Source: Paenibacillus campinasensis
GTDB taxonomy: Bacteria > Bacillota > Bacilli > Paenibacillales > Paenibacillaceae
Assembly: GCF_002272015.1 (NCBI RefSeq)
Contig: NZ_NPBY01000038.1
Span: 1 to 64,000, forward strand
Direction of reading: 5' to 3'
DNA: 64,000 nt
Part shown: positions 8,277 to 17,837 of the stretch, piece after piece
Position numbering within the stretch: position 1 is the stretch's first letter
How the letters are laid out: the number at the start of each line of letters is the position of its first letter
Position numbers and translations under genes: made by a program
Notes under the pieces: generated by a model
What the model was told of the DNA's origin: nothing
The model's database searches: none
What the model saw: the letters and a program-made list of their open reading frames with translations, nothing else

Positions 8277-10265
8277 TTAATTGCCCGCTGCACTAGCTCC
8301 GGCAATTCGCCCGAAGGTGAAAATATCCGTAATCGCGTTGCCGCCAAGCCGGTTGCCTGCATGAACACCGCCAGCTACCTCACCAGCTGCGAACAGGCCT
8401 TCAATCGGGCTGCCTTCGGTATTCAATACCTGGGCCTTTTCGTTAATCTCAAGGCCTCCCATGGTATGGTGCACCGATGGAGTCCTTGGTGTTGCAAAGA
8501 ACGGAGCGGTTTCCAGCTTATTCCCAAAATTCTTCTTACCGAATTCTGGATCGAATTGGTTGTCTACATAGGTGTTATACTTCTTCATCTCGGCCACAAA
8601 GGTATCCACCGGAACCCCCATCTGCTCGGCCAATTCCTCCAGGGTATCAGCGACGAATATATTCTTGTTCTTGATCAGGTCTTGATAGTTATCGCCCCAG
8701 CCTGTCTTCCCATTCAGATCGGGGTTACCCAGCGAAGTATTATCGCTGATGATGAAGAAGGTTTGATCCGTCTGCTCCAGAGCAGCGGCAGCTAGCACGT
8801 CTCTTTCCGCGTACTCGTTCACGTATCGCTTGCCTTCCTTGTTTACGAAAATCTGGGTTTCCGCACTCCCCCACACGCCGCCGGACAAGGCCCCTGTTCC
8901 CGGCTGACCGCTCGGCATCAGCTGGATAAAGCCCATGCCCCACAGGCTCGCTCCGACTTCCTTACCCATAACAATACCGTCGCCTGTAGCATTCGTCGTG
9001 TTGGTTGTCAGAATATTGGCATCCAGTTCAGGCCAGTAGTTATTGTATTCCAGAACCATTTCCGTGTTCGCACCAAAACCGCCAGTCGCCATAACGACGC
9101 CCTTCGAAGCCATTAGGGTGACCGGAGTGCCGTCCGATTGCTCGGCAGTCACGCCCGTAACTCTGCCATTTTCGACAATCAGTCGGGTCGCTTTCGTATT
9201 CAACATGATTTCCGCGCCGAGATCTGTCGCTCTTTTTTCCATATTGTTAATGTAGCCCATTCCGAGTGGTTCGACGTTATGGTGAGTTCTAGGCCACAGG
9301 GCACCCAAAACCGTACCGATGCCGTCCTGGAACTTCACGCCATGGCTCTCCAGCCACTCAATCGTGCTATAGCTGTTGGACGTGAGGGTATCGACCAGTT
9401 CGAATTTACCGGAGATTTCTTTGCCCTCCAGATCGGTTCGTTTGCCGCCGATATAGGTATGAATCGCATGCAGCTCTGGGGAATCGAATAACTTGCTCGT
9501 ATCCCCGCTCTTAAAGTATTCCTCAATCTGTCCCTTGAGTGTTCTCAGCGTATCCGCATAATCGCCGAATTCTTGCTCGTCGAAGGCAAGAATTTCCTCG
9601 AGCTCATTGGTCAGCGCTTTGGTCATCTCAACATTAGGCTGTCTGACCGGATCATAGGAGTTGAATTCGCCTCCCGAACGAAGGGTGTTCCCGCCGAGCG
9701 AAGGTGATTTTTCGATCAGAATAACCTTGGCTCCGTTCTCCGCAGCCGAGACCGCAGCAGCCAGACCCGCTCCACCTCCGCCGATCACAACAACCTCGGT
9801 GTCCTTGGAAATCGCTTCCTTAGCAGCCGATTTAATCGGTTCCCTGTTCTTTAATTCATCGATATCGGCGCCGGCCTTCGCCAAAGCATCGGCAATCGCC
9901 TCGATCAGACCTTCGCTGGACACGGAGGCGCCGGACACCACCTCAACCTTCAAACTCTGTCCTTCTACTATTTTCTGCGGAATGATATCAAAGACCGCAT
10001 CGCTGACTCCCTCCGTATCCTGCTGCTCCAGCACTTTGACCGATAGAATCTTGCTGGCATCAACCGTCACCTCTACCTTAATCGTACTATGTAGGCCTTG
10101 CGCTTCCCCCGTATAAGTCCCCGGCGTGTAAATCCCCTGGGGATCCGCCGTTTCAGCGACCTCTTCCTTGTCCGAGCCGCTGCACCCGATCATACTCATA
10201 ATCAAAATAAATACGAGTGCTACTAAAAAACTTTTTCTTCCGTACTTGCCCCTAAGATGTCTCAT
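8277..10265 (-). CDS. Secreted flavocytochrome-c-like reductase lipoprotein (FMN-binding plus FAD domains, fumarate/urocanate reductase family)
   Basis: A 662-residue exported protein. Residues 1-28 are a lipoprotein signal (basic start, VALVFILIMSMIG, Cys28). Residues about 45-130 are an FMN-binding domain; the segment VVSGASVSSEG near 110-120 is where family members carry covalently attached FMN. From residue 156 a Rossmann FAD domain begins (VVVIGGGGAGLAAAVSAAE), continuing to the C-terminal GLFAAGEVAGGVHAGNRLGG. This is the architecture of UrdA/IfcA-type extracellular reductases, which pass electrons to fumarate, urocanate, cinnamate or similar acceptors. No heme CxxCH motif is present, so electrons must arrive by another route. 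The electron acceptor is unknown. A GTGA-N6-TCAC element upstream suggests oxygen control. AGAAGGAG precedes the ATG. Confidence 0.88.
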   Translation of the reverse strand: MRHLRGKYGRKSFLVALVFILIMSMIGCSGSDKEEVAETADPQGIYTPGTYTGEAQGLHSTIKVEVTVDASKILSVKVLEQQDTEGVSDAVFDIIPQKIVEGQSLKVEVVSGASVSSEGLIEAIADALAKAGADIDELKNREPIKSAAKEAISKDTEVVVIGGGGAGLAAAVSAAENGAKVILIEKSPSLGGNTLRSGGEFNSYDPVRQPNVEMTKALTNELEEILAFDEQEFGDYADTLRTLKGQIEEYFKSGDTSKLFDSPELHAIHTYIGGKRTDLEGKEISGKFELVDTLTSNSYSTIEWLESHGVKFQDGIGTVLGALWPRTHHNVEPLGMGYINNMEKRATDLGAEIMLNTKATRLIVENGRVTGVTAEQSDGTPVTLMASKGVVMATGGFGANTEMVLEYNNYWPELDANILTTNTTNATGDGIVMGKEVGASLWGMGFIQLMPSGQPGTGALSGGVWGSAETQIFVNKEGKRYVNEYAERDVLAAAALEQTDQTFFIISDNTSLGNPDLNGKTGWGDNYQDLIKNKNIFVADTLEELAEQMGVPVDTFVAEMKKYNTYVDNQFDPEFGKKNFGNKLETAPFFATPRTPSVHHTMGGLEINEKAQVLNTEGSPIEGLFAAGEVAGGVHAGNRLGGNAITDIFTFGRIAGASAAGN

Positions 10266-10293
10266 GCTACCTACTCCTTCTCGTAGTTTGTTA

Positions 10294-10324
10294 TTTTTTT
10301 CACAATATAAGTGAAAAAAATCAC
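10294..10324 (-). promoter_or_regulatory. Inverted repeat and FNR/CRP-like site upstream of the reductase
   Basis: A perfect 10-bp inverted repeat (TTTTTTTCAC 10294-10303, GTGAAAAAAA 10311-10320) overlaps GTGAAAAAAATCAC (10311-10324), which fits the TGTGA-N6-TCACA pattern recognised by Bacillus Fnr except at its outermost bases. It lies about 45-60 bases upstream of the start codon, around a possible -10 box TATATT. FNR control would fit an anaerobic reductase. The binding protein is inferred. Confidence 0.45.
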
Positions 10325-10729
10325 GAGTTTGCCGAAAGCAAATTCGCTTACCTGATGATTATACACGCTTTGTTTTGTAAGCCATGTGCTATTTTTCACT
10401 ACCTTAGTGTTAACGGTAATGGCAATACGCTGTTAGCAGGTCCATGGGCGATATACACAAGACCACGTCTCGCATGGCGTGCAACCGCTCATCCATTTTC
10501 ATCAAAATAAAGAGCTCAAATCAGAGATCAGTGCTTGATTTTCAGTGAAGTATGCCGCTACGGGGAATGAGGGGACTTCCGATCGCTGCCCACCCCCAGA
10601 TTTCTTGATTACTACCGCCTCAGCGGTTGAAATCCGGGGACAAAGGCGAGCGCTTTGCTTCTCCAGTCTCCCTCTTCCCCTTCGCTTCAAGCCTGTTATG
10701 ATTTCAAGCACTGGTGATTAGGTTGGAGC
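10325..10729. other. Intergenic trailer region of CRISPR array 1
   Basis: No gene is supported here. It holds the distal promoter region of the reductase and the sequence past the decayed last repeat of array 1. A short hairpin (ACCGC and GCGGT near 10615-10630) is visible, but there is no clear terminator with a T tract for the leftward array transcript. Confidence 0.4.
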
Positions 10730-12116
10730 CAAATAATCCATGGGCTCACACGGAGAGCGACAATCTCTTGGACTTTGTGAGTATAATTGGCTTTCAAATT
10801 TCAATTCACGCTCTCACATGGAGAGCGACCTAAACCATTTTTTACCGTCCCTAAGCTAATCAGATTTCAATCCACGCTCTCACATGGAGAGCGACTATGC
10901 TCGGGGAATCTTACTATTGCCCAAAATGCAGAATTTCAATCCACGCTCTCACATGGAGAGCGACCGAAGCATCAAACCGTCCGTTTACCGACAATCGGAC
11001 AATTTCAATCCACGCTCTCACATGGAGAGCGACAAAAAGTAGTTTCCCACCGCCCCCTTTTGATCAGATTTCAATCCACGCTCTCACATGGAGAGCGACT
11101 TAGATGGAGAGGGCGGCTTGATTGCCAGTGTTGAATTTCAATCCACGCTCTCACATGGAGAGCGACCTTATTTGATAATAGTAATGTTGATTTTATTTAA
11201 ATATTTCAATCCACGCTCTCACATGGAGAGCGACACTTATTGTAATTTTCAATTGCTTCATAAAGCGAAATTTCAATCCACGCTCTCACATGGAGAGCGA
11301 CCACCGATTTACAACGTACAACCACTAGACCCAAAAGATTTCAATCCACGCTCTCACATGGAGAGCGACGAGCGTAAAGTAACCGAGCAAAAGGGCCCTA
11401 ACTTTATTTCAATCCACGCTCTCACATGGAGAGCGACAGGCACAAAGGTAACGTTCGATGCGATTACCACAAAAATTTCAATCCACGCTCTCACATGGAG
11501 AGCGACGTGCAGTCATCATATCATCCTCTCACCACATCTTTGCATTTCAATCCACGCTCTCACATGGAGAGCGACAAGTTCGACCGGTCCGGATTTGAGC
11601 GGCTGAAAATATTTCAATCCACGCTCTCACATGGAGAGCGACCTTTTCCGGTGTCGTCCCTTTTTATGTGGAGATCATTTCAATCCACGCTCTCACATGG
11701 AGAGCGACCTGCGTGTGCGAGACTTGCGGAGTTACTTTTCTAAATTTCAATCCACGCTCTCACATGGAGAGCGACGATTACGGAGCAGGACGTTGAGGAC
11801 CCGTTGAAGCTGCTTATTTCAATCCACGCTCTCACATGGAGAGCGACGATTGGCGTTGAGAATCCGTATGCGATCCGGTACGGGATTTCAATCCACGCTC
11901 TCACATGGAGAGCGACGCGTTAGGGTGATTCGTCAAATTGAAATTGGATGATTTCAATCCACGCTCTCACATGGAGAGCGACGTTGATTTTATCGCGGGT
12001 GTGTTTACAGGAGACTGATTTCAATCCACGCTCTCACATGGAGAGCGACTCCAATACGAATATCGAGCAGCTTGGTAACGCGATATTTCAATCCACGCTC
12101 TCACATGGAGAGCGAC
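10730..12116 (-). CRISPR. CRISPR array 1, type I-C, 20 repeats plus one decayed terminal repeat
   Basis: Twenty 32-base repeats at 10798-12116 are separated by 19 spacers of 34-40 bases. Read on the minus strand each repeat begins GTCGCTCTCC and ends GTGGATTGAAAT, the type I-C form, with a perfect GCTCTC/GAGAGC stem. The first repeat by coordinate (10798-10829) has one change. A clearly decayed copy at 10730-10761 precedes it by a 36-base spacer. Decay at the low-coordinate end and a conserved leader at the high-coordinate end (12117-12285) both show that transcription runs leftward, in the cas gene direction. New spacers should therefore be those near 12080. Spacer targets could not be searched. 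Confidence 0.97.
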
Positions 12117-12285
12117 AGCGGGCCTTGCGAAGCCTTGAGCCACAAGGCTTCGCATGCCTAAAAGTGCGAACCTACTTTGCGAGCACGAATTTTTTCATTA
12201 ATTTCAGCCAAAATCTCTACAAACCCTTTAATGACGCGGGGTGCGAACCTCCCAGGGATTTGATGTGCGCTTGGGGTTCGCACCA
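12117..12285 (-). promoter_or_regulatory. Leader of CRISPR array 1
   Basis: This stretch between cas2 and the array shares long blocks with the leader of array 2: the GGTGCGAACC...GGGTTCGCACC inverted repeat near the cas2 end and a further AAGTGCGAACC copy near 12165. Next to the first repeat lies a perfect 11-bp hairpin (GCGAAGCCTTG and CAAGGCTTCGC, within 12129-12157). The position matching the -10 box of leader 2 is degenerate here, so the promoter of array 1 is not obvious. Confidence 0.8.
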
Positions 12286-12576
12286 CTAGAAGATAAGCGG
12301 CTCTTCTAAATCTATCGCCGGCTTGGCCCCAATGTGCTCTACTTTGGTTTTGTAGTTATTGCCTAACCGATAGAAGCGCAAGCTATCTTTTTCTTCATCA
12401 ATTAACTGGGTCAACTCCAATTTCAGAGCAGTGAACTGGGCTGCATCCACAATGCACTCAAACACGGAGTTCTGCACCCGCTGCCCGTAATTCTGGCACG
12501 CCTTGGACACTTTACGCAGCCTTGCAGCACCTCCTGCCCCAGACGTTTGAACATCATAAGTAATGAGTACAAGCAT
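12286..12576 (-). CDS. cas2: CRISPR-associated endoribonuclease/integration subunit Cas2
   Basis: A 96-residue Cas2 with the ferredoxin-like opening MLVLITYDVQTSG; the strand-end Asp8 is the conserved acidic residue. The length and tail (HIGAKPAIDLEEPLIF) are those of type I-C Cas2. With Cas1 it forms the integrase complex that inserts new spacers at the leader end. It lies 10 bases past cas1 and is the last gene of the operon, directly before the leader of array 1. AGGTGAG precedes the start. Confidence 0.95.
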   Translation of the reverse strand: MLVLITYDVQTSGAGGAARLRKVSKACQNYGQRVQNSVFECIVDAAQFTALKLELTQLIDEEKDSLRFYRLGNNYKTKVEHIGAKPAIDLEEPLIF

Positions 12577-12586
12577 TAGGGCTCAC

Positions 12587-13618
12587 CTACTTCCATAAGA
12601 ATGGCGGATACTCATCTAAATCACCGCGCAAGAAACGAGCCAATAATAAGGCCTGAACGTAGGGAACCAGCCCCCAAGAGATTTTCTCACCCAGATAGGG
12701 ATGTGTAATACTTTCTTGTTTCTTGGTTTGCCATGCTTTCAGAAACGATTTACGCGCCTCGTCCGTCATCAGTACAGCTCCGTTTTCTTTTGTAACAAAA
12801 TCGCTGGCTGTCACTTCTTTTCGATTGATCAGCGATAGCACAAATCGGTCTGCATAAATCCCTCGCAGCTCTTCCATTAGATCCAAAGCCAGTGAAGCGC
12901 GGCCAGGACGGTCTTGGTGCATAAAGCCGACATAAGCGTCGAGGCCCACGGTCTCCAGTGCCGCAGCTGTATCTTTAGCCAAGAGCGTGTAAGCGAAAGA
13001 CAACATGGCATTCACTTTATCCTTAGGCGGCCTCCTGGATCTCCCATGAAAGAAGAACTCTTCTTTCTGCTGCAATATCATCTGATCAAACACACGGTTA
13101 TAGTAAACCGCCGCTTGACCTTCCCAGCCTCGCAGACTTTCCAGGTTATTACTGTTACGGACTTCCCGCATAATGTCCGAGAGCTGACCCGACACGGTTT
13201 TAAATTGTTCAACATCAATTCGCAGCGGATATTCCCGCGTCATACGCTCCAGGATCCACTTATGGTTATAAACTTTCCCTGTAATGAAGTTTCGTGCGAT
13301 CTTCGTTGCTTGCTCTTCATGATCAGAAATTCGGTACTGCGTCTTTCGCAAAATGACGTTTCCCCGGCTCTCACCGATCACTCTTGCCAAGAATCTGCCA
13401 CTTTGTGTCAAGAAAGTGATGGAAATATTCCGCTCAGCGCAATACCCCATTAGCGCAGGACTAGCCCCCGTGTATCCAAAGCTGACGATGGCCTCCAAGT
13501 TATGAAGCGGCAACCGGCCCAGCTTCTCATCACCTTTAAGCAATAACACATTGTCACCATCAAGTGCCAAGTAGGTGTCAGGCTGAGTGACATACAACGT
13601 ATTAAGCAGCTTCCTCAT
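12587..13618 (-). CDS. cas1: CRISPR-associated endonuclease/integrase Cas1 (type I-C)
   Basis: A 343-residue Cas1. The N-terminal beta domain (TLYVTQPDTYLALDGDNVLL) and the C-terminal helical catalytic domain are intact. The metal-site residues are visible as the Glu/Asp-rich segment after NAMLSFAYTLL (about residue 210) and in FMHQDRPGRASLALDLMEE (about 231-249), with His and Asp placed as in the family. It cuts and joins prespacer ends during adaptation. Its ATG overlaps the cas4 stop (ATGA), so the two are translationally coupled. Confidence 0.96.
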   Translation of the reverse strand: MRKLLNTLYVTQPDTYLALDGDNVLLLKGDEKLGRLPLHNLEAIVSFGYTGASPALMGYCAERNISITFLTQSGRFLARVIGESRGNVILRKTQYRISDHEEQATKIARNFITGKVYNHKWILERMTREYPLRIDVEQFKTVSGQLSDIMREVRNSNNLESLRGWEGQAAVYYNRVFDQMILQQKEEFFFHGRSRRPPKDKVNAMLSFAYTLLAKDTAAALETVGLDAYVGFMHQDRPGRASLALDLMEELRGIYADRFVLSLINRKEVTASDFVTKENGAVLMTDEARKSFLKAWQTKKQESITHPYLGEKISWGLVPYVQALLLARFLRGDLDEYPPFLWK

Positions 13619-14274
13619 TCCCTCAGCCTCCCCTCGATGTAGCTTTGGACGGAGCGTTTATGCATTAGATTAGGCACACAGATATGCTGTAAGGAGCAAT
13701 TTTTGCAGAATGGACCTGTCTTTACCTTCGGCGTGTGACGTTTATCGTAGTAATGATGCATTTCCGTTGCCATTTGTCTTACTTGGTCCCGCAGCATGTC
13801 ACTAATCGGAACTTCGATGCGATGCTTGATCTCGTTGTAGAATATGTACCCTGTGTCCACACGGCACAGCATCATCTCTTCCAGGCACATCGCTTGGGCT
13901 GCTAGCTGAATGACGTCTTCGTCTCCTTTTTTCGGCTTCCCCCGCTTATATTCAACCGGGTAGACCTTATAAGTACCCTTCACTCCCGCCAGCTCTACGC
14001 CATCCGGGTCCTGGATAAATTCAACCACGTCACAAATTCCACTAAGCTGCAGTTCCTTGGACTGAATCGGCATTGCGCGAACAATCAACTTGTCTCTACG
14101 CTTTTCTTTGATAAAAGGTTGATCCGCTCTATGATGCAAGTGCTGACCTTCAATCGTTCTAGCATTCTCTTCCCACTGCTGCTCGATATGAATCAGGGCC
14201 CACTGACGTTTGCAGAATTGGAAATGCTGGAGCCCTGACAACATCAAATAGCGGTCCTCGTCATTAACGACCAT
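13615..14274 (-). CDS. cas4: CRISPR-associated exonuclease Cas4
   Basis: A 219-residue RecB-family nuclease that trims prespacers and helps select the PAM. The N-terminal Cys (FQFCKRQWALIH) and three C-terminal Cys (FCKNCSLQHIC) fit an iron-sulfur cluster. The PD-(D/E)xK core shows as VYPVEYKRGKPKKGDE followed by DVIQLAAQAMCLEEM. I place the start at 14274: this ATG has GAGG six bases upstream, whereas the ATG five codons earlier lacks a site. The gene overlaps the cas7 end by 11 bases. Confidence 0.94.
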   Translation of the reverse strand: MVVNDEDRYLMLSGLQHFQFCKRQWALIHIEQQWEENARTIEGQHLHHRADQPFIKEKRRDKLIVRAMPIQSKELQLSGICDVVEFIQDPDGVELAGVKGTYKVYPVEYKRGKPKKGDEDVIQLAAQAMCLEEMMLCRVDTGYIFYNEIKHRIEVPISDMLRDQVRQMATEMHHYYDKRHTPKVKTGPFCKNCSLQHICVPNLMHKRSVQSYIEGRLRE

Positions 14275-15115
14275 CAATAACCTCGACATTCAAACCATCG
14301 AGTTCCTCAAGTTCAATTGTATAATCATCAAAGCTTTTGGGGTCCACAGTTTCCGAACGAACCGTTAAGGAACGATGCACCTTGGCCGACGAATATTGTC
14401 CCAGCTTGGAAGAATGATTCCACCAGTAAACCTTATGGACTTCCATACTGCCTTCTGGGCGAGCAGAAGAACTGTCATTTTCAAAAAGCGTAATCAACGC
14501 CTGCTTGATTTTCTCGGCATCTTCTTCTGTAAAACCTGTCTTCTCCGCAAGTTGGGTGTTAATACTGCCCTTGAACACGTACACGCCAAAATCCACACGA
14601 TGCTTCATGCCCATCGTATCGGAGCTGCGCTTGTCCCCCGTTACGGAGTTGACGCTTTTGGTGATCTGCGTGCTGACAATATCGATCGGGTGAACGCTAG
14701 TTGCAGTATGAATGGACACAGGACCACGGACGCCTACAGACAGCTCGGAACCTTTGAAAGCAAATACTTGTCCAAAGCTGCGCACATCAATCCATTCTTG
14801 ACAAGCGAGTTTGGCAAATTCATCGGTTGATGCATTTTTCCCTTTCAGCATTTTCGCCAGCTCCGGATGAGCATCCGCACGTTCACGCAAACTTTTGAAT
14901 TCATCCGCTTTTCTGTCATCGGACTGGACGAAAACCTTCTCTCCCATATCCAGCAAGCGGTTGCGGATTTTACGTTTGATAGCTACATCGGAGATCTCTC
15001 CGTGGCCATCATAATTTTGACGAGGACGATTGCCGTTCAAAGGGTCCCCATTCGGATTGGCTTTTGTAACTGATAAAATAACAGCAAAATCAATTTTATG
15101 ATCAAGAATGCTCAT
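14264..15115 (-). CDS. cas7: Cascade backbone protein Cas7 (Csd2, type I-C)
   Basis: A 283-residue Cas7 of subtype I-C, the subunit that polymerises along the crRNA and kinks it every sixth base. The opening LDHKIDFAVILSVTKANPNGDPLNGNRPRQ is the diagnostic Csd2 start, and the central SVTGDKRSSDTMGMKHRVD belongs to the thumb region. The ATG overlaps the cas8c stop. The six-base periodicity it imposes matters for the regulatory RNA match described at 17804-17826. Confidence 0.96.
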   Translation of the reverse strand: MSILDHKIDFAVILSVTKANPNGDPLNGNRPRQNYDGHGEISDVAIKRKIRNRLLDMGEKVFVQSDDRKADEFKSLRERADAHPELAKMLKGKNASTDEFAKLACQEWIDVRSFGQVFAFKGSELSVGVRGPVSIHTATSVHPIDIVSTQITKSVNSVTGDKRSSDTMGMKHRVDFGVYVFKGSINTQLAEKTGFTEEDAEKIKQALITLFENDSSSARPEGSMEVHKVYWWNHSSKLGQYSSAKVHRSLTVRSETVDPKSFDDYTIELEELDGLNVEVIDGR

Positions 15116-16995
15116 TCGTTTGTATCCTCCTCTTTTTTCTTATAAAGTTCACGGCGTTGACTGTAGAATCCCAGCAAATATTGCTCTGTTAAAGGAGCAT
15201 TATTAAAGTCGCCATCCTTAAATTGATCGGCGATCTCATCAATCATCTTGGATAAATAGGTGGCTTTCGTACCCAGTTTGGCCTGATAAGGCTGCAGACT
15301 GGCCTGAATTGTTTTCCAGGTTCTACTAGGATTCTGGGCAAAAGAGTTCATATAACGAATCGCGTTGGTGGACCTCGTCTCGTCTTTGCCAAGCGCCCCT
15401 CGCTCCAGCACATCCGCCACAGCCAGCAAGCGGCCAAACAGATAACTTCGATCCTTGGACTCGGTGTTTAGCGGCACATTCCATTCCTCCTTTTGTTCCA
15501 GCAGCATTTTCCGGATCAATGCGCATGCAATACTTAGCGTCTTCTCCCATTCCCACCGTTCCATCGAAACCGGATTCGAAGCCCGATGGAAGGCACTCCT
15601 AACAATGTCTCGGGGAACTGCGCGTCCATCAACGATGCAAGGAATAACCCGTTCCATCAACCCTTTGACGATCTTTTCACTCGCTCTTGGGCCATAAGCT
15701 GCAAAAGCAATATCCTTGGTTGCTGGCGCTCCATAGAATGAAATAAACTTCTCTTCATCCCTGCGGTACCGATGCTCCCAGGCACAAGACTTGTGCCACT
15801 CTTCCAAACGGTTTAAATACAGCTCTTTATTCATATGGCGATAGTAAAGCACCGCCATTCGGCCCGTCGTTGCCGAGTCCAGAACGAGAATATTCACTTC
15901 TGCTTGGTATGTAAGGTCATTCCTGAACCCGTCAATTGCTCGTTTTACTTGTTCGGCATACGGTTTGTCCGTATCTGGTTCCCGTTCGATTTCCCGGCCT
16001 GAATGCCGCATCATGTCTACAATATCTTCGTCCGTATTCGGAACAGGACCATTATCGTTGCCCCACACCAGGAAGACGCGTTCATCGATTGTTTTCCCTT
16101 GACGGTGAATCAGCCATTTCAAGGCGTTATGCGCTTTCTGCGATACTTCATAACTGATCGCTACGGCTTCCTTACTCGATTTGAAGCGTCCGCGAAAAGT
16201 GAAGCCAGAATTGTCATTCGCAGAAATTAACTTTGCTTTGTCAGCCGCATGACGAATTTTGTTCGCATGCCGCTCCGTACTCGGACGAGTTTTTCCGGTA
16301 ACGAAACAAACATCCTGTTCCCCCAGCTTCTGATTGTAAAAGGCAATGAAGGAATCATACATCGTTTTATCTTTCCAAACTTCCTCCGGTGAATCAGGGG
16401 TGAACACATTAAATCTGATAAAAGCACTGGACGTATCTGCAGCCCCGCTTGAGAAAATAGGTGGCTTTTCCCCGAGCTTCTCTTCGTATTTTTTATCCCA
16501 TTTCTCTATCAATCGACCGTTCTCGTCCAGCTTGATGATTTCTTCGGCCACCAAGTCCTCGATTAATCGGCCTTTGCGTAAATACGTATAAATACATTTC
16601 AATTTCTCAGTGGCATATGGCGAATTGGCCCATTCTTCTAAATTATGGATGTACTTGTCAAAAGGCAGCTCATCCGGATTTTTAATCTGACCGCCATACT
16701 TTACAAAATCACCAGCGACATAACTCAACTTGTCGTGTAACGGGTATGGAGCAACCTTGGAGCCTGATCGACTCGCTGACTCCTCGGTGCATGGGATTAA
16801 AGTGCTCTCTTTATCAAGCACCCTAGCCTTCAGAAAATCACCGTCTTCATCGATCGTAACTTCTATATGTGCATTCTGGGTCGTATGTGACACAGGGAGC
16901 AGCGTGTATTCCCGGTCACTACGTTTTTTCACCGTTTTACCAACTTGATCTAAATTAGCTTCATAGGTTTCATACAGGTGGAGCAGCCAACTCAT
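15112..16995 (-). CDS. cas8c: Cascade large subunit Cas8c (Csd1, type I-C)
   Basis: A 627-residue type I-C large subunit, responsible for PAM reading and Cas3 recruitment. The N-terminus (MSWLLHLYETYEANLD), the central SSGAADTSSAFIRFNVF (about 193-209) and the C-terminal FNNAPLTEQYLLGFYSQRREL are typical of Csd1. The same mRNA often also yields the small subunit Cas11c from an internal start near the C-terminus; I did not identify that start with confidence. The start at 16995 is one base after the cas5c stop, and GGAGGTGA lies inside the cas5c end, implying coupling. Confidence 0.96.
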   Translation of the reverse strand: MSWLLHLYETYEANLDQVGKTVKKRSDREYTLLPVSHTTQNAHIEVTIDEDGDFLKARVLDKESTLIPCTEESASRSGSKVAPYPLHDKLSYVAGDFVKYGGQIKNPDELPFDKYIHNLEEWANSPYATEKLKCIYTYLRKGRLIEDLVAEEIIKLDENGRLIEKWDKKYEEKLGEKPPIFSSGAADTSSAFIRFNVFTPDSPEEVWKDKTMYDSFIAFYNQKLGEQDVCFVTGKTRPSTERHANKIRHAADKAKLISANDNSGFTFRGRFKSSKEAVAISYEVSQKAHNALKWLIHRQGKTIDERVFLVWGNDNGPVPNTDEDIVDMMRHSGREIEREPDTDKPYAEQVKRAIDGFRNDLTYQAEVNILVLDSATTGRMAVLYYRHMNKELYLNRLEEWHKSCAWEHRYRRDEEKFISFYGAPATKDIAFAAYGPRASEKIVKGLMERVIPCIVDGRAVPRDIVRSAFHRASNPVSMERWEWEKTLSIACALIRKMLLEQKEEWNVPLNTESKDRSYLFGRLLAVADVLERGALGKDETRSTNAIRYMNSFAQNPSRTWKTIQASLQPYQAKLGTKATYLSKMIDEIADQFKDGDFNNAPLTEQYLLGFYSQRRELYKKKEEDTNE

Positions 16996-16996
16996 C

Positions 16997-17710
16997 TTAT
17001 TCACCTCCTAAATCACGGAGCAGTTGTTCCGCTGACTCGATGTTATCTGAATTGAACGATTTGGGCTCCATCTCTCTAACGGGACGAACAATCGTGCACT
17101 CCTCCGGCTTTGGAAACTGGATATACCCTTTGTTCATCTCAACAGGCCATAGTCTTACCGAAAGTTCATTCCTTCCCGTTTCATCCGGATAATTGAACCC
17201 ATGGACCATCGTTCCTAAATACTGCGTTCTTTCATCCGTATCGTAAAAACCCTCTCCACTACCAAATTCACAAGGCTGTACATATCCCTGGCATTCTCTA
17301 GTACCGAGGAAAATATCTCTGCGTCCACCCGCTTTCAACGAACGTTGGAGGATGCTGTAATGCTTCCCTTCATTGCGGTCAAAGGCGAGATCAGGCCGGT
17401 GTTCGTTAAAGACAAAGTGGGCCTTTACTTGATAACGGACATCCTTAAGATACGTATAATTAGCCAGCGTGTTCCCGCCCCCGTAATCAATTGGGCGTAC
17501 ACCTTTCGATTCCATCTGAATCGGATTCATTACACGCAGTTCGTCGATGATATACATGATAGTGGGTTTCCAGTATATGGACTCTAGTATGCCTTTAATT
17601 GCCTGGTAGGTAGGCACACTGTAAGATAACTTCTCACCTCCAATTCTGGTTAGAGGATCGGTGAAAAGAGCGTATTCGCCGAAAACTTCGAACTGGACTT
17701 CGTTTCTCAT
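16997..17710 (-). CDS. cas5c: Cas5c (Cas5d), crRNA-processing endoribonuclease of type I-C
   Basis: A 237-residue Cas5 of subtype I-C. Because I-C systems lack Cas6, this protein cuts the repeat RNA and stays on the 11-nt 5' handle. The start at 17710 ([19 protein letters not shown]) is supported by GGAGGTGATCC five bases upstream; an in-frame ATG 11 codons earlier has none. The conserved segment [24 protein letters not shown] (residues 21-44) holds family residues. It is the first gene of the cas5-cas8-cas7-cas4-cas1-cas2 operon, whose promoter and candidate RNA-guided operator lie in the gap toward cas3. Confidence 0.95.
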   Translation of the reverse strand: MRNEVQFEVFGEYALFTDPLTRIGGEKLSYSVPTYQAIKGILESIYWKPTIMYIIDELRVMNPIQMESKGVRPIDYGGGNTLANYTYLKDVRYQVKAHFVFNEHRPDLAFDRNEGKHYSILQRSLKAGGRRDIFLGTRECQGYVQPCEFGSGEGFYDTDERTQYLGTMVHGFNYPDETGRNELSVRLWPVEMNKGYIQFPKPEECTIVRPVREMEPKSFNSDNIESAEQLLRDLGGE

Positions 17711-17763
17711 GGTTTGGATCACCTCCTTTAGGATTATTTTCATAGGAAAAATATCCCACTCAT

Positions 17764-17792
17764 AGGTTACTGCGTTTTTTCTAGGTCGTCAA
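17764..17792 (-). promoter_or_regulatory. Promoter of the cas5c-cas2 operon
   Basis: On the minus strand TTGACG (17787-17792), a 17-base spacer and TAACCT (17764-17769) give a start point near 17757, about 47 bases before the cas5c ATG. The -35 box is close to consensus and the -10 box is weak. Confidence 0.65.
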
Positions 17793-17803
17793 TACTTTTT
17801 TTA

Positions 17804-17826
17804 TTTCAATTTTCTCTTTAAATGAA
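17804..17826 (-). promoter_or_regulatory. Candidate Cascade target (PAM plus protospacer) upstream of the cas promoter
   Basis: Read on the minus strand, TTC (17824-17826) is followed by ATTTAAAGAGAAAATTGAAA (17804-17823). The guide of the RNA at 17877-17953 reads ATTTATAGGGAAAATTGGAA. They agree at 17 of 20 positions; mismatches are at 6, 9 and 18. TTC is the known type I-C PAM. The site ends 12 bases upstream of the -35 box, and a normal-length Cascade R-loop starting here would reach the -35 box itself. Confidence 0.75.
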
Positions 17827-17837
17827 CTTCACAATGT

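Noticed and set aside
10787..12289. Long plus-strand open frames through CRISPR array 1 (and both-strand frames through array 2)
   Set aside because: They are translations of the repeats (recurring NPRSHMESD or IHALTWRAT), not genes.
17741..17757. Second possible guide match (TTC followed by ATAGGAAAAAT) near the cas5c transcription start
   Set aside because: It matches only if the guide is shifted four bases from the handle, and over just 11 bases. The site at 17804-17826 matches in register over 20.
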